64,000 nucleotides of DNA from an uncultured Porphyromonadaceae bacterium (GTDB lineage: Bacteria; Bacteroidota; Bacteroidia; Bacteroidales; Muribaculaceae). A program made the translations under genes and the position numbers. The notes under the pieces were generated by a model that was given only the letters and a program-made list of their open reading frames with translations, had not been told where the DNA came from and ran no database searches. Positions 18,657 to 26,888 of the stretch are shown here, piece after piece (the stretch's first letter is position 1; the number at the start of each line of letters is the position of its first letter). The stretch spans positions 1 through 64,000 of the forward strand of contig CAMNRO010000006.1 in NCBI GenBank assembly GCA_946553045.1, written 5' to 3'.

Positions 18657-19349
18657 ATGAAATTAATCCATTATCTCATTCTTGCAGCCGCAGCTCTCTC
18701 CTTCGGCGCCTGCAATAGTAGCAGCGATAGTCCTTCATCGGGTACCTATCTGGATATAGTGACACTTAAGTCGACAGACCAGCAGGGATCGATAATGACA
18801 TTCAGAAAAGAAAATGATTCGCCACTTGTGACTCTGTCGTGTGTACAGGCTTTTTCGAAAGAGCAGGTTGGCAAGCGTATTTTGATTCTATATAAGCCTA
18901 TTGGTGGTCTTGCGCATGCTCAAAGCGGTGATGTCACTGTGATACAGGCGGGAACGGTCTTCGGAAGTGGAGCCGCCCCCGTTCCGGCAATCGTTGATAG
19001 CCTGAACAATTGGTATAGCGACAAGATTTCCTATCTTCAGGCTTACAGAGCCGGCCAATATCTGAATCTTGCCATGCAGATGGCGTCGCATCCCTCTGTC
19101 GCTCCTAAGAAATTCGAATGCTATGTCGATGAGACGACTCTTGATAGTGCATATCCTGAACTGCATATAGTTTTTAAAAGCAATGCAGAGATTGATCAGC
19201 AAGAATTAGGTTTTTACGGTTCGTATGATATAAGTGGTATATGGAGCCGTCAGAACGTAGAAGGTATCAAGGTGATGTGTCGCGGATATAGCGGAGAAAC
19301 CGTGACCATAGAGAAAGATGATTCATCAATAATTAAACCAATTGAATAA
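18657..19349 (+). CDS. Lipoprotein, possibly NigD-like
   Basis: The product is 230 aa from the ATG at 18657; a TTG two codons upstream is also open but less likely. A lipoprotein signal ends at LSFGAC (Cys19), followed by a Ser-rich linker. The early segment (TYLDIVTLKSTDQQGS, TFRKENDSPLVTL) and the later part (IVFKSNAEIDQQ) resemble the NigD-like family of Bacteroidales, named from nigrescin bacteriocin loci; family function is unknown and the match is tentative. It is expected in the periplasm or on the outer membrane. It lies 25 bp after lolD and 7 bp before the DUF3467 gene, so it is probably part of the same plus-strand transcript. Confidence 0.6.
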   Translation: MKLIHYLILAAAALSFGACNSSSDSPSSGTYLDIVTLKSTDQQGSIMTFRKENDSPLVTLSCVQAFSKEQVGKRILILYKPIGGLAHAQSGDVTVIQAGTVFGSGAAPVPAIVDSLNNWYSDKISYLQAYRAGQYLNLAMQMASHPSVAPKKFECYVDETTLDSAYPELHIVFKSNAEIDQQELGFYGSYDISGIWSRQNVEGIKVMCRGYSGETVTIEKDDSSIIKPIE

Positions 19350-19356
19350 AAATACA

Positions 19357-19665
19357 ATGGATAAGAAACAAGAACTTAAAATAGAGCTCGCCCCTGAAAT
19401 CGCTGGCGGTCACTACTCAAATCTCGCACTCATCGCTCACAGCGGAAACGAGTTTTTTCTCGACTTTATCTGCGTTGCTCCCAATATGCCGCAGGCCCGC
19501 GTGCAGAGCCGCATTGTCATGAGCCCTGAGAACGCCAAGACTCTTCTCTTCGCTCTTCGCGATAACATTGCCAAATACGAGCAGACATTCGGCGAAATCC
19601 AGCGCAAGGCTCCGGTTGCCCCCAATACTCCCAAGGGTGGTATTCCCAACCCCTTCGAAGCTTAA
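19357..19665 (+). CDS. DUF3467 family protein
   Basis: The product is 102 aa from the ATG at 19357; an earlier in-frame TTG at 19342 lies within the previous gene. The sequence is typical of DUF3467: an early GGHYSNLALI block, then SGNEFFLDFICV, PQARVQSRIVMSPENAKTLL and LRDNIAKYEQTFG. It has no signal peptide and is likely cytoplasmic. DUF3467 proteins are small and conserved across Bacteroidetes; their role is not established. The gene lies between the lipoprotein and cysS with 15 bp to the latter, and may be co-transcribed with cysS. Confidence 0.85.
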   Translation: MDKKQELKIELAPEIAGGHYSNLALIAHSGNEFFLDFICVAPNMPQARVQSRIVMSPENAKTLLFALRDNIAKYEQTFGEIQRKAPVAPNTPKGGIPNPFEA

Positions 19666-19680
19666 TTCGCGAACAAGGCC

Positions 19681-21162
19681 ATGAAAGCCAACAACCTGGT
19701 TATATACAACTCGCTGTCACGGCAAAAAGAGGCGTTTGAGCCGCTCAATGCGCCTCATGTCGGCATGTACGTGTGTGGCCCGACTGTCTACGGCGACGGT
19801 CATCTGGGGCATGCTCGTCCGGCTATTACCTTCGACATCGTGTTCCGCTATCTTACCCATCTTGGCTATAAGGTGCGTTATGTGCGCAATATAACCGATG
19901 TGGGCCATCTGGAACACGACGCAGACGACGGCGAGGATAAAATAGCAAAAAAAGCACGTCTTGAGCAACTCGAGCCCATGGAGGTTGTGCAGCACTATCT
20001 GTTGCGCTACCATCGTGCGATGGACGCTCTCGGTGTCCTGCCGCCTTCAATCGAGCCTCATGCGTCCGGTCATATAATCGAGCAGATAGAGTATATCAAA
20101 TCGATTCTCGAAAGCGGGTATGCTTATGAAAGCGAGGGTTCTGTCTACTTCGACGTACCCAAGTTCAACCGCGACTATGGTTACGGCAAACTCTCCGGCC
20201 GCAACATCGACGAACTCCTTGCCACCACTCGTGCTCTCGACGGACAGGAACAGAAGCGAAATCCCGCAGACTTCGCCCTTTGGAAGAAGGCCGCTCCTGA
20301 GCACATCATGCACTGGCCGTCGCCGTGGAGCGAAGGTTTCCCCGGCTGGCACCTCGAATGTTCGACGATGAGCGAGAAATACCTCGGTCGTCATTTCGAC
20401 ATTCACGGTGGTGGAATGGACCTCAAATTTCCGCATCATGAGTGCGAAATCGCGCAGTCGGTGGCGCATAACGGCGAACCTACCGTGCGCTACTGGATGC
20501 ACAACAACATGATAACCATCAACGGCAAGAAGATGGGCAAGTCGTTGGGTAATTTCATTACTCTCGACGAATTCTTTACCGGCTCGCATCCTCTTCTGGA
20601 GCAGCCCTATTCGCCGATGACTATCCGCTTCTTCATTCTGCAGGCCCATTATCGCGGCACCGTCGATTTCAGCAACGAGGCACTGCAGAGCGCCGAGAAG
20701 GCTTTGGCCCGCATGAGCGACGGCTATCGTCGCCTGCAGGATTTGAAGCCTTCCGAGACTTCGACTCTCGAAGGTGTCGCCGACCTTGAGAAGCGCGCCT
20801 ATGAGGCCCTCGATGATGATTTCAACACTCCCGTACTCATCGGCGTGCTCTTTGATGCAGTTCGTTTGGTAAATCAGGTGAACGACCATACCGCGACAGC
20901 CACTCAGGCCGACATAGATGCTCTTAAAGCCCTATTCGACACTTTCCTTATTGAGATTCTCGGTATCACTCCCGATGGAGCCGCCGCTGGCTCTGCCGCC
21001 GACCTCAAGCCCTATCATGATGCCGTCGATTTGCTTCTGCAGATTCGCGCCGAAGCTAAATCGCGCAAAGACTGGGCCACATCCGACCTTATCCGCGACC
21101 GTCTTGCCGCAATCGGCTTCAGCGTCAAGGACACCAAGGACGGAGTAGAGTGGTCGCTCTAA
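19681..21162 (+). CDS. cysS: Cysteinyl-tRNA synthetase
   Basis: The product is 493 aa, normal for bacterial CysRS. The class I HIGH-like motif appears in [16 protein letters not shown] (about residues 31-46) and the KMSKS-like motif as KKMGKSLGN (about 284-292). Zinc ligands are in MYVCGPT, ECSTM and PHHECE. It charges tRNA-Cys with cysteine in the cytoplasm. The ATG at 19681 gives the usual N-terminus. A strong hairpin terminator follows. Confidence 0.97.
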   Translation: MKANNLVIYNSLSRQKEAFEPLNAPHVGMYVCGPTVYGDGHLGHARPAITFDIVFRYLTHLGYKVRYVRNITDVGHLEHDADDGEDKIAKKARLEQLEPMEVVQHYLLRYHRAMDALGVLPPSIEPHASGHIIEQIEYIKSILESGYAYESEGSVYFDVPKFNRDYGYGKLSGRNIDELLATTRALDGQEQKRNPADFALWKKAAPEHIMHWPSPWSEGFPGWHLECSTMSEKYLGRHFDIHGGGMDLKFPHHECEIAQSVAHNGEPTVRYWMHNNMITINGKKMGKSLGNFITLDEFFTGSHPLLEQPYSPMTIRFFILQAHYRGTVDFSNEALQSAEKALARMSDGYRRLQDLKPSETSTLEGVADLEKRAYEALDDDFNTPVLIGVLFDAVRLVNQVNDHTATATQADIDALKALFDTFLIEILGITPDGAAAGSAADLKPYHDAVDLLLQIRAEAKSRKDWATSDLIRDRLAAIGFSVKDTKDGVEWSL

Positions 21163-21184
21163 TCCGAGTATCATAAAATGCCAA

Positions 21185-21220
21185 GAGGCTGTGTTCACAA
21201 ACACAGCCTCTTTCTTGTTT
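21185..21220. terminator. Rho-independent terminator after cysS
   Basis: GAGGCTGTGTT (21185-21195) pairs with AACACAGCCTC (21200-21210) around a short loop, followed by TTTCTTGTTT. It lies between convergent genes and ends cysS; A-rich flanking sequence on the other side is weak. Confidence 0.9.
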
Positions 21221-21233
21221 AGACGGGTTTCGG

Positions 21234-23180
21234 TCAGCGGACGAGCAGCTTGACGGAGTTGCCGTCGCTTTTGCCTATGTAGAGGCCAGGGGAGAGTGGG
21301 GCGCTTGCGGTTTTGCCTTCGAAAATTTTCACACCCTGGAGATTATAGACCGCGAATGCCTGGTCGGGGTCGGACGAGCAGACTGCGCGGCCGTCAACAT
21401 AAAGTTTTGATGCTATATCGTGGGCAATGTTGCTGATGCTACTGATGTTCGGGTCGTAGCCGAGTTTGCCGTGCAGCTGGGTATAGCGCTCTTCGATGAA
21501 ATCAAGGACATTGTTTACGGCGATTTCAAACGTAGGCTCATCGCGCGGGTTTTCGTGTACTCTCTGGTCAAGAATCGGCCAGCGCATGAAGTTGAGACGC
21601 TGCGCATCCTGAATCAGCTCTGCCTGATGGCGAATGAACTGCTGCAGGCTTTCGATGTTGAGGTCTCTGTCGTTTACGGCGATAGACCAGATACGCGAAA
21701 TGTCGTTTCTTGTCGCGGGGTCGTCGATGAATATTCGGCGGACCATACGCCGCGTCACTCCGCCGGCATCGCTTCCGGCCGACGTGAAAAGATAGGTGCT
21801 GTACTTGGTGCGCTCGCAGACAGGATAGCAGCGGTTGTCGTTGTCGAATCCTAGGTCGAAATCCCATACCGGACCGAAATACAATTTGGGGTCATTGCGT
21901 TTTTTGTAGCAGTATATGCTCCAGCATTGGTCGTGGTTGCCGCACAGTTCATTTGTCAGGATATGGCCTACGAAAGAATCGATGTCGAAAAGCGCGCGGT
22001 AGCCTTTTTCGGGGTCGGTGAAATCGTAGGAGTATATCCGTTTCTCGACCTCGTTGAAGTAATTCTTTATATAGTTGAACTGCTCTGTGGTGCCGCCGTC
22101 GTCAGGCGATTTTATGGTGACGGGCATCTGCATGTTCGATACAAACCATTCGCCGGCAGGTTCGCGGTCGGCATATCCGTCGATTTCGAGGAGGTATCCG
22201 CCCGTAAGTGCATCTCCGTTGATGTCGGATGTTTCCATTTCGTCGATGTCTACCCGGTTTGGGCGGACGTCAATCTGGTCGCCGAACTGATAGACACCTT
22301 TGTATTCGCCGTTGAGCGTCACTTCGACAAGACGGGCCCAGGGCGAGTAAGCCGCTCCGAAACGACGGGAAACCTCGAAGGCAACCATATTTCTCATTAG
22401 CGATTTGTCGCCATAGTTGTTGACAAGAGTCCATTTCTTGCCTTCGGCCGGTGCATCGAGGGGGCTTTGTTTTTTCTCGAATTTTATGCGCCATGGCTTT
22501 TTGGGAAGTGTCCGAGAGTAGTTGCCTCGTTCGCGGACTCCGGCCGGCTTGTTTATGTCGATTTTACCATTTTCGTCGATTATTATTACGTTTGATGGTA
22601 TTTCGGTCTCTTTGTCAAAGGGTTCCACGCCATCCTTGGTGTTTATGACCACCATTGGCAATTCGGTGAAACGAAAGAGTTTCGAGTCATCACCCTCGCT
22701 TTCATAACCATAGAACTCAAGTTCGGCAATGTTGCAGCGGGCATCATGCGGCCCTATATAGCGCACATACCGGAATGCCCGCGAGACGTCGATATCGGCA
22801 TAGTCCATATGGCCTATTATACCTTTTTCGGTAATAAGGTAGATAGGAACAGCGTCGAGCCAGTCGGCCTGGTTTGCCCCCTGTATCATGCCGAGAATCA
22901 TTCGTTTTTCGCCATTGTATATGTCGTTTCGTGGCGACCAGCCGACCTTGGTTATTACGTGCTTTTTGCCAAGGTCGAGTCCGACCCAGGTATAACTGCG
23001 GTCAACAGAAGCATAATATGTCGATAAATCACCGTCGAATGCGTTTGGAGCCGCGTTTATCTCGCGGCCTTGTTCGTAGCTCCAGCCGGCAGAGCCGATG
23101 GGAATGCCTGTCAGTTTTGTCTGAGCCGAAGCCGCCGATGCGGCGAGAAGGCAGAGAGTCAGAAGCAGGTTTCTTTTCAT
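21234..23180 (-). CDS. Secreted CotH-family protein with F5/8-type domain and T9SS-like tail
   Basis: The product is 648 aa. After a signal peptide (MKRNLLLTLCLLAASAASAQ) comes a coagulation factor 5/8 type C-like discoidin domain (about 25-160: FDGDLSTYYASVD, WVGLDLGKKHVI, RYVRYIGP). Next is a CotH domain (about 185-520). It shows KPWRIKFEKK, WTLVNNYGDKSLMRNMVAFE, YKGVYQFGDQIDV and the putative metal-binding WDFDLGFDND. The tail (VYNLQGVKIFEG ... GLYIGKSDG) resembles a type A T9SS sorting signal. CotH proteins are atypical protein kinases in spore coats and eukaryotic hosts; surface-exposed bacterial versions are largely uncharacterised. The gene stands alone, with a -7 element upstream (23225-23232). 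Confidence 0.85.
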   Translation of the reverse strand: MKRNLLLTLCLLAASAASAQTKLTGIPIGSAGWSYEQGREINAAPNAFDGDLSTYYASVDRSYTWVGLDLGKKHVITKVGWSPRNDIYNGEKRMILGMIQGANQADWLDAVPIYLITEKGIIGHMDYADIDVSRAFRYVRYIGPHDARCNIAELEFYGYESEGDDSKLFRFTELPMVVINTKDGVEPFDKETEIPSNVIIIDENGKIDINKPAGVRERGNYSRTLPKKPWRIKFEKKQSPLDAPAEGKKWTLVNNYGDKSLMRNMVAFEVSRRFGAAYSPWARLVEVTLNGEYKGVYQFGDQIDVRPNRVDIDEMETSDINGDALTGGYLLEIDGYADREPAGEWFVSNMQMPVTIKSPDDGGTTEQFNYIKNYFNEVEKRIYSYDFTDPEKGYRALFDIDSFVGHILTNELCGNHDQCWSIYCYKKRNDPKLYFGPVWDFDLGFDNDNRCYPVCERTKYSTYLFTSAGSDAGGVTRRMVRRIFIDDPATRNDISRIWSIAVNDRDLNIESLQQFIRHQAELIQDAQRLNFMRWPILDQRVHENPRDEPTFEIAVNNVLDFIEERYTQLHGKLGYDPNISSISNIAHDIASKLYVDGRAVCSSDPDQAFAVYNLQGVKIFEGKTASAPLSPGLYIGKSDGNSVKLLVR

Positions 23181-23224
23181 AGTGTTTTTTGTAGGTATAG
23201 CGATATGTGATTATGTTTGCCCTA

Positions 23225-23232
23225 CAAATATA
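23225..23232 (-). promoter_or_regulatory. Promoter -7 element of the CotH gene
   Basis: CAAATATA is the complement of TATATTTG (TAnnTTTG), 45 bases upstream of the ATG at 23180. No clear -33 element is seen at the normal distance. Confidence 0.55.
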
Positions 23233-23366
23233 GCGAGATTTTCGGTGCATAAAATGGCTATGCTTCCAACGGCACCTCAGGCATACTATTATGGCATTAT
23301 TGAATACTATTTTGTGGCGGTTTCCCTTCATTCGTCAGAGCTGTTAATGTCTGATAGTGAAATAAA

Positions 23367-23398
23367 TTTTGCCGATAGCGAAAAAAATGCTAACTTTG
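23367..23398 (+). promoter_or_regulatory. rplS promoter
   Basis: TTTTG (23367-23371) and TAACTTTG (23391-23398) are separated by 19 bases, an excellent match to the Bacteroidetes house-keeping consensus. The start site is expected near 23403, giving a leader of about 77 bases. Confidence 0.8.
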
Positions 23399-23448
23399 CA
23401 GCCGGTTTCGTAATCTCTGGCAGGACATGCAGCCTGCGAATATTGCGA

Positions 23449-23464
23449 ATAATGTTAACATTAT
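23449..23464 (+). promoter_or_regulatory. Perfect palindrome in the rplS leader
   Basis: ATAATGTTAACATTAT is a perfect 16-base palindrome 15 bases before the rplS ATG. It could be an operator-like DNA site or an AT hairpin close to the ribosome-binding region. Autoregulation by L19 is a guess. Confidence 0.4.
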
Positions 23465-23479
23465 AAATCGATTAGTACA

Positions 23480-23839
23480 ATGGATTTGATTAAGATTGCC
23501 GAAGACGCTTTCGCTACCGGCAAGCAGCACCCCGAATTCGCCGCCGGCGACACCATCACAGTCGCTTACCGTATCAAAGAAGGTAACAAAGAGCGTATCC
23601 AGCAGTACCGCGGTGTTGTAATCCGCATTTCGGGAGAAGGCGCAAAGAAGCGTTTCACCGTTCGCAAAATGAGCGATAACATCGGTGTAGAACGTATCTT
23701 CCCCATCGAATCGCCCTTCATCGATTCGATTACCGTAAACAAATACGGTAAAGTTCGTCGCGCAAAACTTTACTATCTCCGCAACCTCACCGGCAAGAAA
23801 GCCCGTATCAAAGAGCGTCGCGTAGTTGTGAAGAAATAA
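23480..23839 (+). CDS. rplS: 50S ribosomal protein L19
   Basis: The product is 119 aa and is recognisable as bL19 from [37 protein letters not shown]-type segment ([19 protein letters not shown]) and the basic end [17 protein letters not shown]. It lies at the interface of the 30S and 50S subunits. Unlike in many bacteria it is not next to trmD or rimM here but is a single-gene unit with its own strong promoter and a strong terminator. The ATG at 23480 gives the normal N-terminus. Confidence 0.97.
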   Translation: MDLIKIAEDAFATGKQHPEFAAGDTITVAYRIKEGNKERIQQYRGVVIRISGEGAKKRFTVRKMSDNIGVERIFPIESPFIDSITVNKYGKVRRAKLYYLRNLTGKKARIKERRVVVKK

Positions 23840-23860
23840 TTCTTCCCCGACACAAGACAA

Positions 23861-23897
23861 AAAAGCGTTCCGCAGCCTTTGGCCCGGAGCGCTTTTT
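23861..23897 (+). terminator. Terminator after rplS
   Basis: AAAAGCG (23861-23867) with TCCG pairs with CGGA and CGCTTTTT ending at 23897; the 3' arm runs into a T-tract. Confidence 0.85.
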
Positions 23898-23939
23898 AAT
23901 TATAAGCAGATTATTGAATGAAAGGTTTGAAGAAAAAAA

Positions 23940-23970
23940 TTGGAAATGGGGGAAAAATAGCTTATCTTTG
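23940..23970 (+). promoter_or_regulatory. mdh promoter
   Basis: TTG (23940-23942) and TATCTTTG (23963-23970) are separated by 20 bases. This is a consensus Bacteroidetes promoter with a leader of about 50 bases to the mdh ATG. Confidence 0.75.
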
Positions 23971-24023
23971 CCTTTGCAATACACAACACAACTAACATAA
24001 CTATCAACCTATACTCTTAAACT

Positions 24024-24950
24024 ATGTCTAAAGTAACTGTTGTTGGCGCCGGTAATGTCGGTGCTACATGTGCAAATGTATTGGTTACCAATCAGGTGGC
24101 CGATGAGGTTGTTCTTCTTGATATCAAAGAAGGCGTATCCGAAGGCAAAGCAATGGATATCATGCAGACCGCCAATATCCTCGGTCTGAACACCCGCCTC
24201 ACCGGCGTGACCAACGACTATGCCATGACCGCAGGTAGCGACGTGGTTGTCATCACATCCGGTATTCCCCGCAAGCCCGGTATGACCCGCGAAGAACTTA
24301 TCGGTGTGAACGCCGGTATCGTTAAATCGGTAACCGATAATGTGCTTGCTCATTCTCCCAATGCCATCATCGTGTGCGTGAGCAACCCCATGGACACAAT
24401 GACCTATCTCATTCACCGCGAAACCAAACTCCCCCGCAACCGAATCATCGGTATGGGCGGTGCTCTCGACAGCGCACGCTTCAAATATTTCCTGAGCATG
24501 GCTCTCGGTGCCAACCCCAATGAAATCGAAGGCATCGTAATCGGCGGCCACGGCGACACCACAATGATTCCTCTGAAGCGCTATGCAGCTTACCGCGGCA
24601 TTCCCGCTTCTACCCTCATGCCTGCCGAACAGCTCGACAAGGTTGCTGCCGACACTATGGTAGGCGGTGCTACTCTCACCAAGCTTCTCGGCACATCTGC
24701 ATGGTACGCTCCCGGTGCTGCTGCTGCTCAGGTTGTGGCTGCAGTTCTCGGCGACCAGAAGCGTCTCATCTCCTGCTCGGCTCTTCTCGAAGGCGAATAT
24801 GGCGAAAAAGACCTCTGCATCGGTGTTCCCTGTATCCTCGGCCGCAATGGTATCGAAAAGATTGTTGAGTTCGACCTCAACGAAGAAGAAAAGGCACTCT
24901 TCGCCGCTTCGGCTGCTGCCGTTCACAAAACCAACGCTGCACTTAACTAA
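24024..24950 (+). CDS. mdh: Malate dehydrogenase, LDH-like type
   Basis: The product is 308 aa with an N-terminal NAD-binding motif GAGNVGAT (residues 8-15), the Arg-rich substrate loop (SGIPRKPGMTREEL), VSNPMDTMTY and the catalytic His in GGHGDTTMIP. This is the lactate-dehydrogenase-like form of malate dehydrogenase common in Bacteroidetes; the Arg in the RKPGMTR loop favours malate/oxaloacetate over lactate. It works in the cytoplasm in the reductive branch leading to fumarate and succinate. It is a single-gene unit with its own promoter and a downstream hairpin. Confidence 0.95.
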   Translation: MSKVTVVGAGNVGATCANVLVTNQVADEVVLLDIKEGVSEGKAMDIMQTANILGLNTRLTGVTNDYAMTAGSDVVVITSGIPRKPGMTREELIGVNAGIVKSVTDNVLAHSPNAIIVCVSNPMDTMTYLIHRETKLPRNRIIGMGGALDSARFKYFLSMALGANPNEIEGIVIGGHGDTTMIPLKRYAAYRGIPASTLMPAEQLDKVAADTMVGGATLTKLLGTSAWYAPGAAAAQVVAAVLGDQKRLISCSALLEGEYGEKDLCIGVPCILGRNGIEKIVEFDLNEEEKALFAASAAAVHKTNAALN

Positions 24951-24979
24951 ACCTGCGGCACTGGAAAAACGTTGATATG

Positions 24980-25008
24980 ACACGCGGGATGCTATGCTTC
25001 CCGCGTGT
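24980..25008 (+). terminator. Hairpin after mdh
   Basis: ACACGCGGGA (24980-24989) pairs perfectly with TCCCGCGTGT (24999-25008). No real T-tract follows, so termination strength is uncertain. Confidence 0.7.
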
Positions 25009-25030
25009 TATGTTAAGAAAAAAATGAAAC

Positions 25031-25513
25031 ATGAATAAGATTGCATATATATTTGCGTCGGCCGCTCTGTTGGCACTCGGCGCCTGTACGCCTAAGCAAG
25101 CCGAACAGGCAGCCACTCCGCAGACTGGTGCCGACGAGCCGACGAGCGAATATGTCGCTCCTGTAGCCGCAGGTGGCGAGGTGATAGAACTCACCGATTC
25201 CAAAGAATATGCTCCCGGAGTGAAGGTGTCTCAGCTTACTGTTCTCGATTTCAATGCCGTGTGGTGCGGTCCATGCCGTCAGCTCACACCGGTTATTGAG
25301 GAACTTGCTGTAAAATACGAGGGCAAGGTCACATTTGTGTCGGTCGATGTCGACAAAAACGGTGATTTGTTTGAGGCATACAATCTCGGAACATCGATTC
25401 CTGTCGTTCTCTTCCTTTATCCCGACGGAAGCAAGAATGCATATACCGGTACAGGCGATCTGTTGCCTGTCGATAAATTCGAGGCGCTTATTGACGCGGC
25501 TCTCGCAAAATGA
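25031..25513 (+). CDS. Thioredoxin-fold lipoprotein
   Basis: The product is 160 aa. It has a lipoprotein signal ending in LALGAC (Cys19), a linker rich in Gln, Ala and Pro, and then a thioredoxin fold with the active site WCGPC (Cys79 and Cys82). The later cis-Pro region is GTSIPVVLFL. It is therefore likely an envelope-anchored disulphide reductase or oxidoreductase facing the periplasm. The reductant is not evident nearby. The gene is followed after 7 bp by the helicase gene and may share its transcript. The family is sure; the target proteins are unknown. Confidence 0.88.
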   Translation: MNKIAYIFASAALLALGACTPKQAEQAATPQTGADEPTSEYVAPVAAGGEVIELTDSKEYAPGVKVSQLTVLDFNAVWCGPCRQLTPVIEELAVKYEGKVTFVSVDVDKNGDLFEAYNLGTSIPVVLFLYPDGSKNAYTGTGDLLPVDKFEALIDAALAK

Positions 25514-25520
25514 CAATATA

Positions 25521-26828
25521 ATGAAAAAGAGAATTTCGGATCGTCTGGGCATTGATAAGCTCAATGATATGCAGGAAGCAACGCTGGCGCTTAAAGTGCC
25601 TGCCCGTCTCCTGCTGCTCGCTCCTACAGGGAGCGGTAAGACACTTGCGTTCGCGTTGCCGTTTCTACGTTCGCTTTCCGAGCCGGGTCATGGTCTGAGC
25701 GGTCTCGTTATAGCGCCGACACGCGAACTGGTGCTGCAGACAGCCGAAGTTCTTCGAGTTCTTGCCGCTCCCGAGCGTAAGACAGTTGCGCTATATGGCG
25801 GCCATAACGTGCGCGAGGAGATGGCCAGTCTGAGCGGCAATCCCGATATTGCCGTGGCGACTCCGGGCCGTCTCCTCGACCATATACGCCGCAATCATAT
25901 TGATGTGCGTGGTGTCCGCGCTCTCGTGCTTGATGAATACGACAAGTCGCTCGAACTCGGCTTTCATGAGGAAATGAGGTCTATTGTCGCGCGGCTTAAG
26001 AATCTGAAGACAACAATACTGACATCGGCCACAACCGGGGTGGAGCTTCCGGATTTCATAGATGCCGGGGGGTATAAGACACTCGATTATACATCGGAGG
26101 GCAAACCGAAGGTCGAGATTCTGAAAGTTGTTTCAGAGGCTGCCGACAAAATAGATACGCTCGACAAGTTGCTGCGGGCCATTCAGCCCCGTAAAACAAT
26201 TGTTTTTTTGAATCACAGAGATGCGGCAGAGCGCGTATTCACACATCTTTCAAAGGCCGGATTCCCTGTGTCACTTTATCATGGCGGCATGGAGCAGGCT
26301 ATGCGCGAGCAGTCGCTGGCTTTGTTCGAAAACGGCTCGGCAACAATACTTGTGTCTACCGATCTTGCCGCGCGAGGTCTCGATATTGATAGTGTCGACG
26401 CTGTCGTGCACTACCATCTGCCTCCGACTCCCGAGAACTGGACGCACCGCAATGGACGCACCGCCCGTATGGGCGCCGAAGGCAAGGCTTTTGTCATTGT
26501 GTCCGGAGCCGATAAAGTGCCCGAATACATAGCTTTCGACAGCGGTTTCAGCCCTGCGGCAGATGCAGCACGGCCGGTAATGCCCGCGACACTGCGCACA
26601 CTGTATTTCAATGCCGGAAAAAAGGATAAGATATCGCGCGGTGATATCGCAGGATTTCTCATAGCCAAGGGAGGTCTCGAGCCGTCTCAAGTAGGAAAAA
26701 TTGTATTGAAAGACCACGGAGCCTATGTGGCTGTGCCGGCCGACAAGGCCCGGGAGGTAATCAAGGCCCTGCAGCCTCATAAGATTAAAAATAAGCGTGT
26801 GAGAATTACGCAGGTCATAGCCAAATAA
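25521..26828 (+). CDS. DEAD-box-like RNA helicase with DbpA-type C-terminal domain and a DEYD motif II
   Basis: The product is 435 aa from the ATG at 25521; the longer in-frame ORF from 25335 overlaps the thioredoxin gene and is rejected. Helicase motifs: Walker A APTGSGKT, motif Ia PTRELVLQ, motif II DEYD (residues 138-141) in place of DEAD, motif III SAT, motif V STDLAARGLD and motif VI HRNGRTARMG. The last ~75 residues (TLRTLYFNAGKKDKISRGDIAGFL, VGKIVLKDHGAYVAV) match a DbpA-type RNA-binding domain, which in E. coli DbpA targets 23S rRNA helix 92. It is probably a ribosome-assembly helicase. The DEYD change keeps the two catalytic acids but replaces Ala by Tyr. Confidence 0.87.
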   Translation: MKKRISDRLGIDKLNDMQEATLALKVPARLLLLAPTGSGKTLAFALPFLRSLSEPGHGLSGLVIAPTRELVLQTAEVLRVLAAPERKTVALYGGHNVREEMASLSGNPDIAVATPGRLLDHIRRNHIDVRGVRALVLDEYDKSLELGFHEEMRSIVARLKNLKTTILTSATTGVELPDFIDAGGYKTLDYTSEGKPKVEILKVVSEAADKIDTLDKLLRAIQPRKTIVFLNHRDAAERVFTHLSKAGFPVSLYHGGMEQAMREQSLALFENGSATILVSTDLAARGLDIDSVDAVVHYHLPPTPENWTHRNGRTARMGAEGKAFVIVSGADKVPEYIAFDSGFSPAADAARPVMPATLRTLYFNAGKKDKISRGDIAGFLIAKGGLEPSQVGKIVLKDHGAYVAVPADKAREVIKALQPHKIKNKRVRITQVIAK

Positions 26829-26866
26829 GAGAAAACCAGCTCTAAATTTTCTTAGGGGGGCAAACC

Positions 26867-26888
26867 AAAACCATTGTCAAATGGTTTT
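26867..26888 (+). promoter_or_regulatory. Perfect hairpin embedding the putative TTG start of tamB
   Basis: AAAACCATT (26867-26875) pairs with AATGGTTTT (26880-26888) around the loop GTCA. The TTG at 26874-26876, the first possible start of the TamB ORF, lies at the top of this stem. Possibly a translational control hairpin, or a sign that the real start is the GTG at 26913. Confidence 0.45.
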
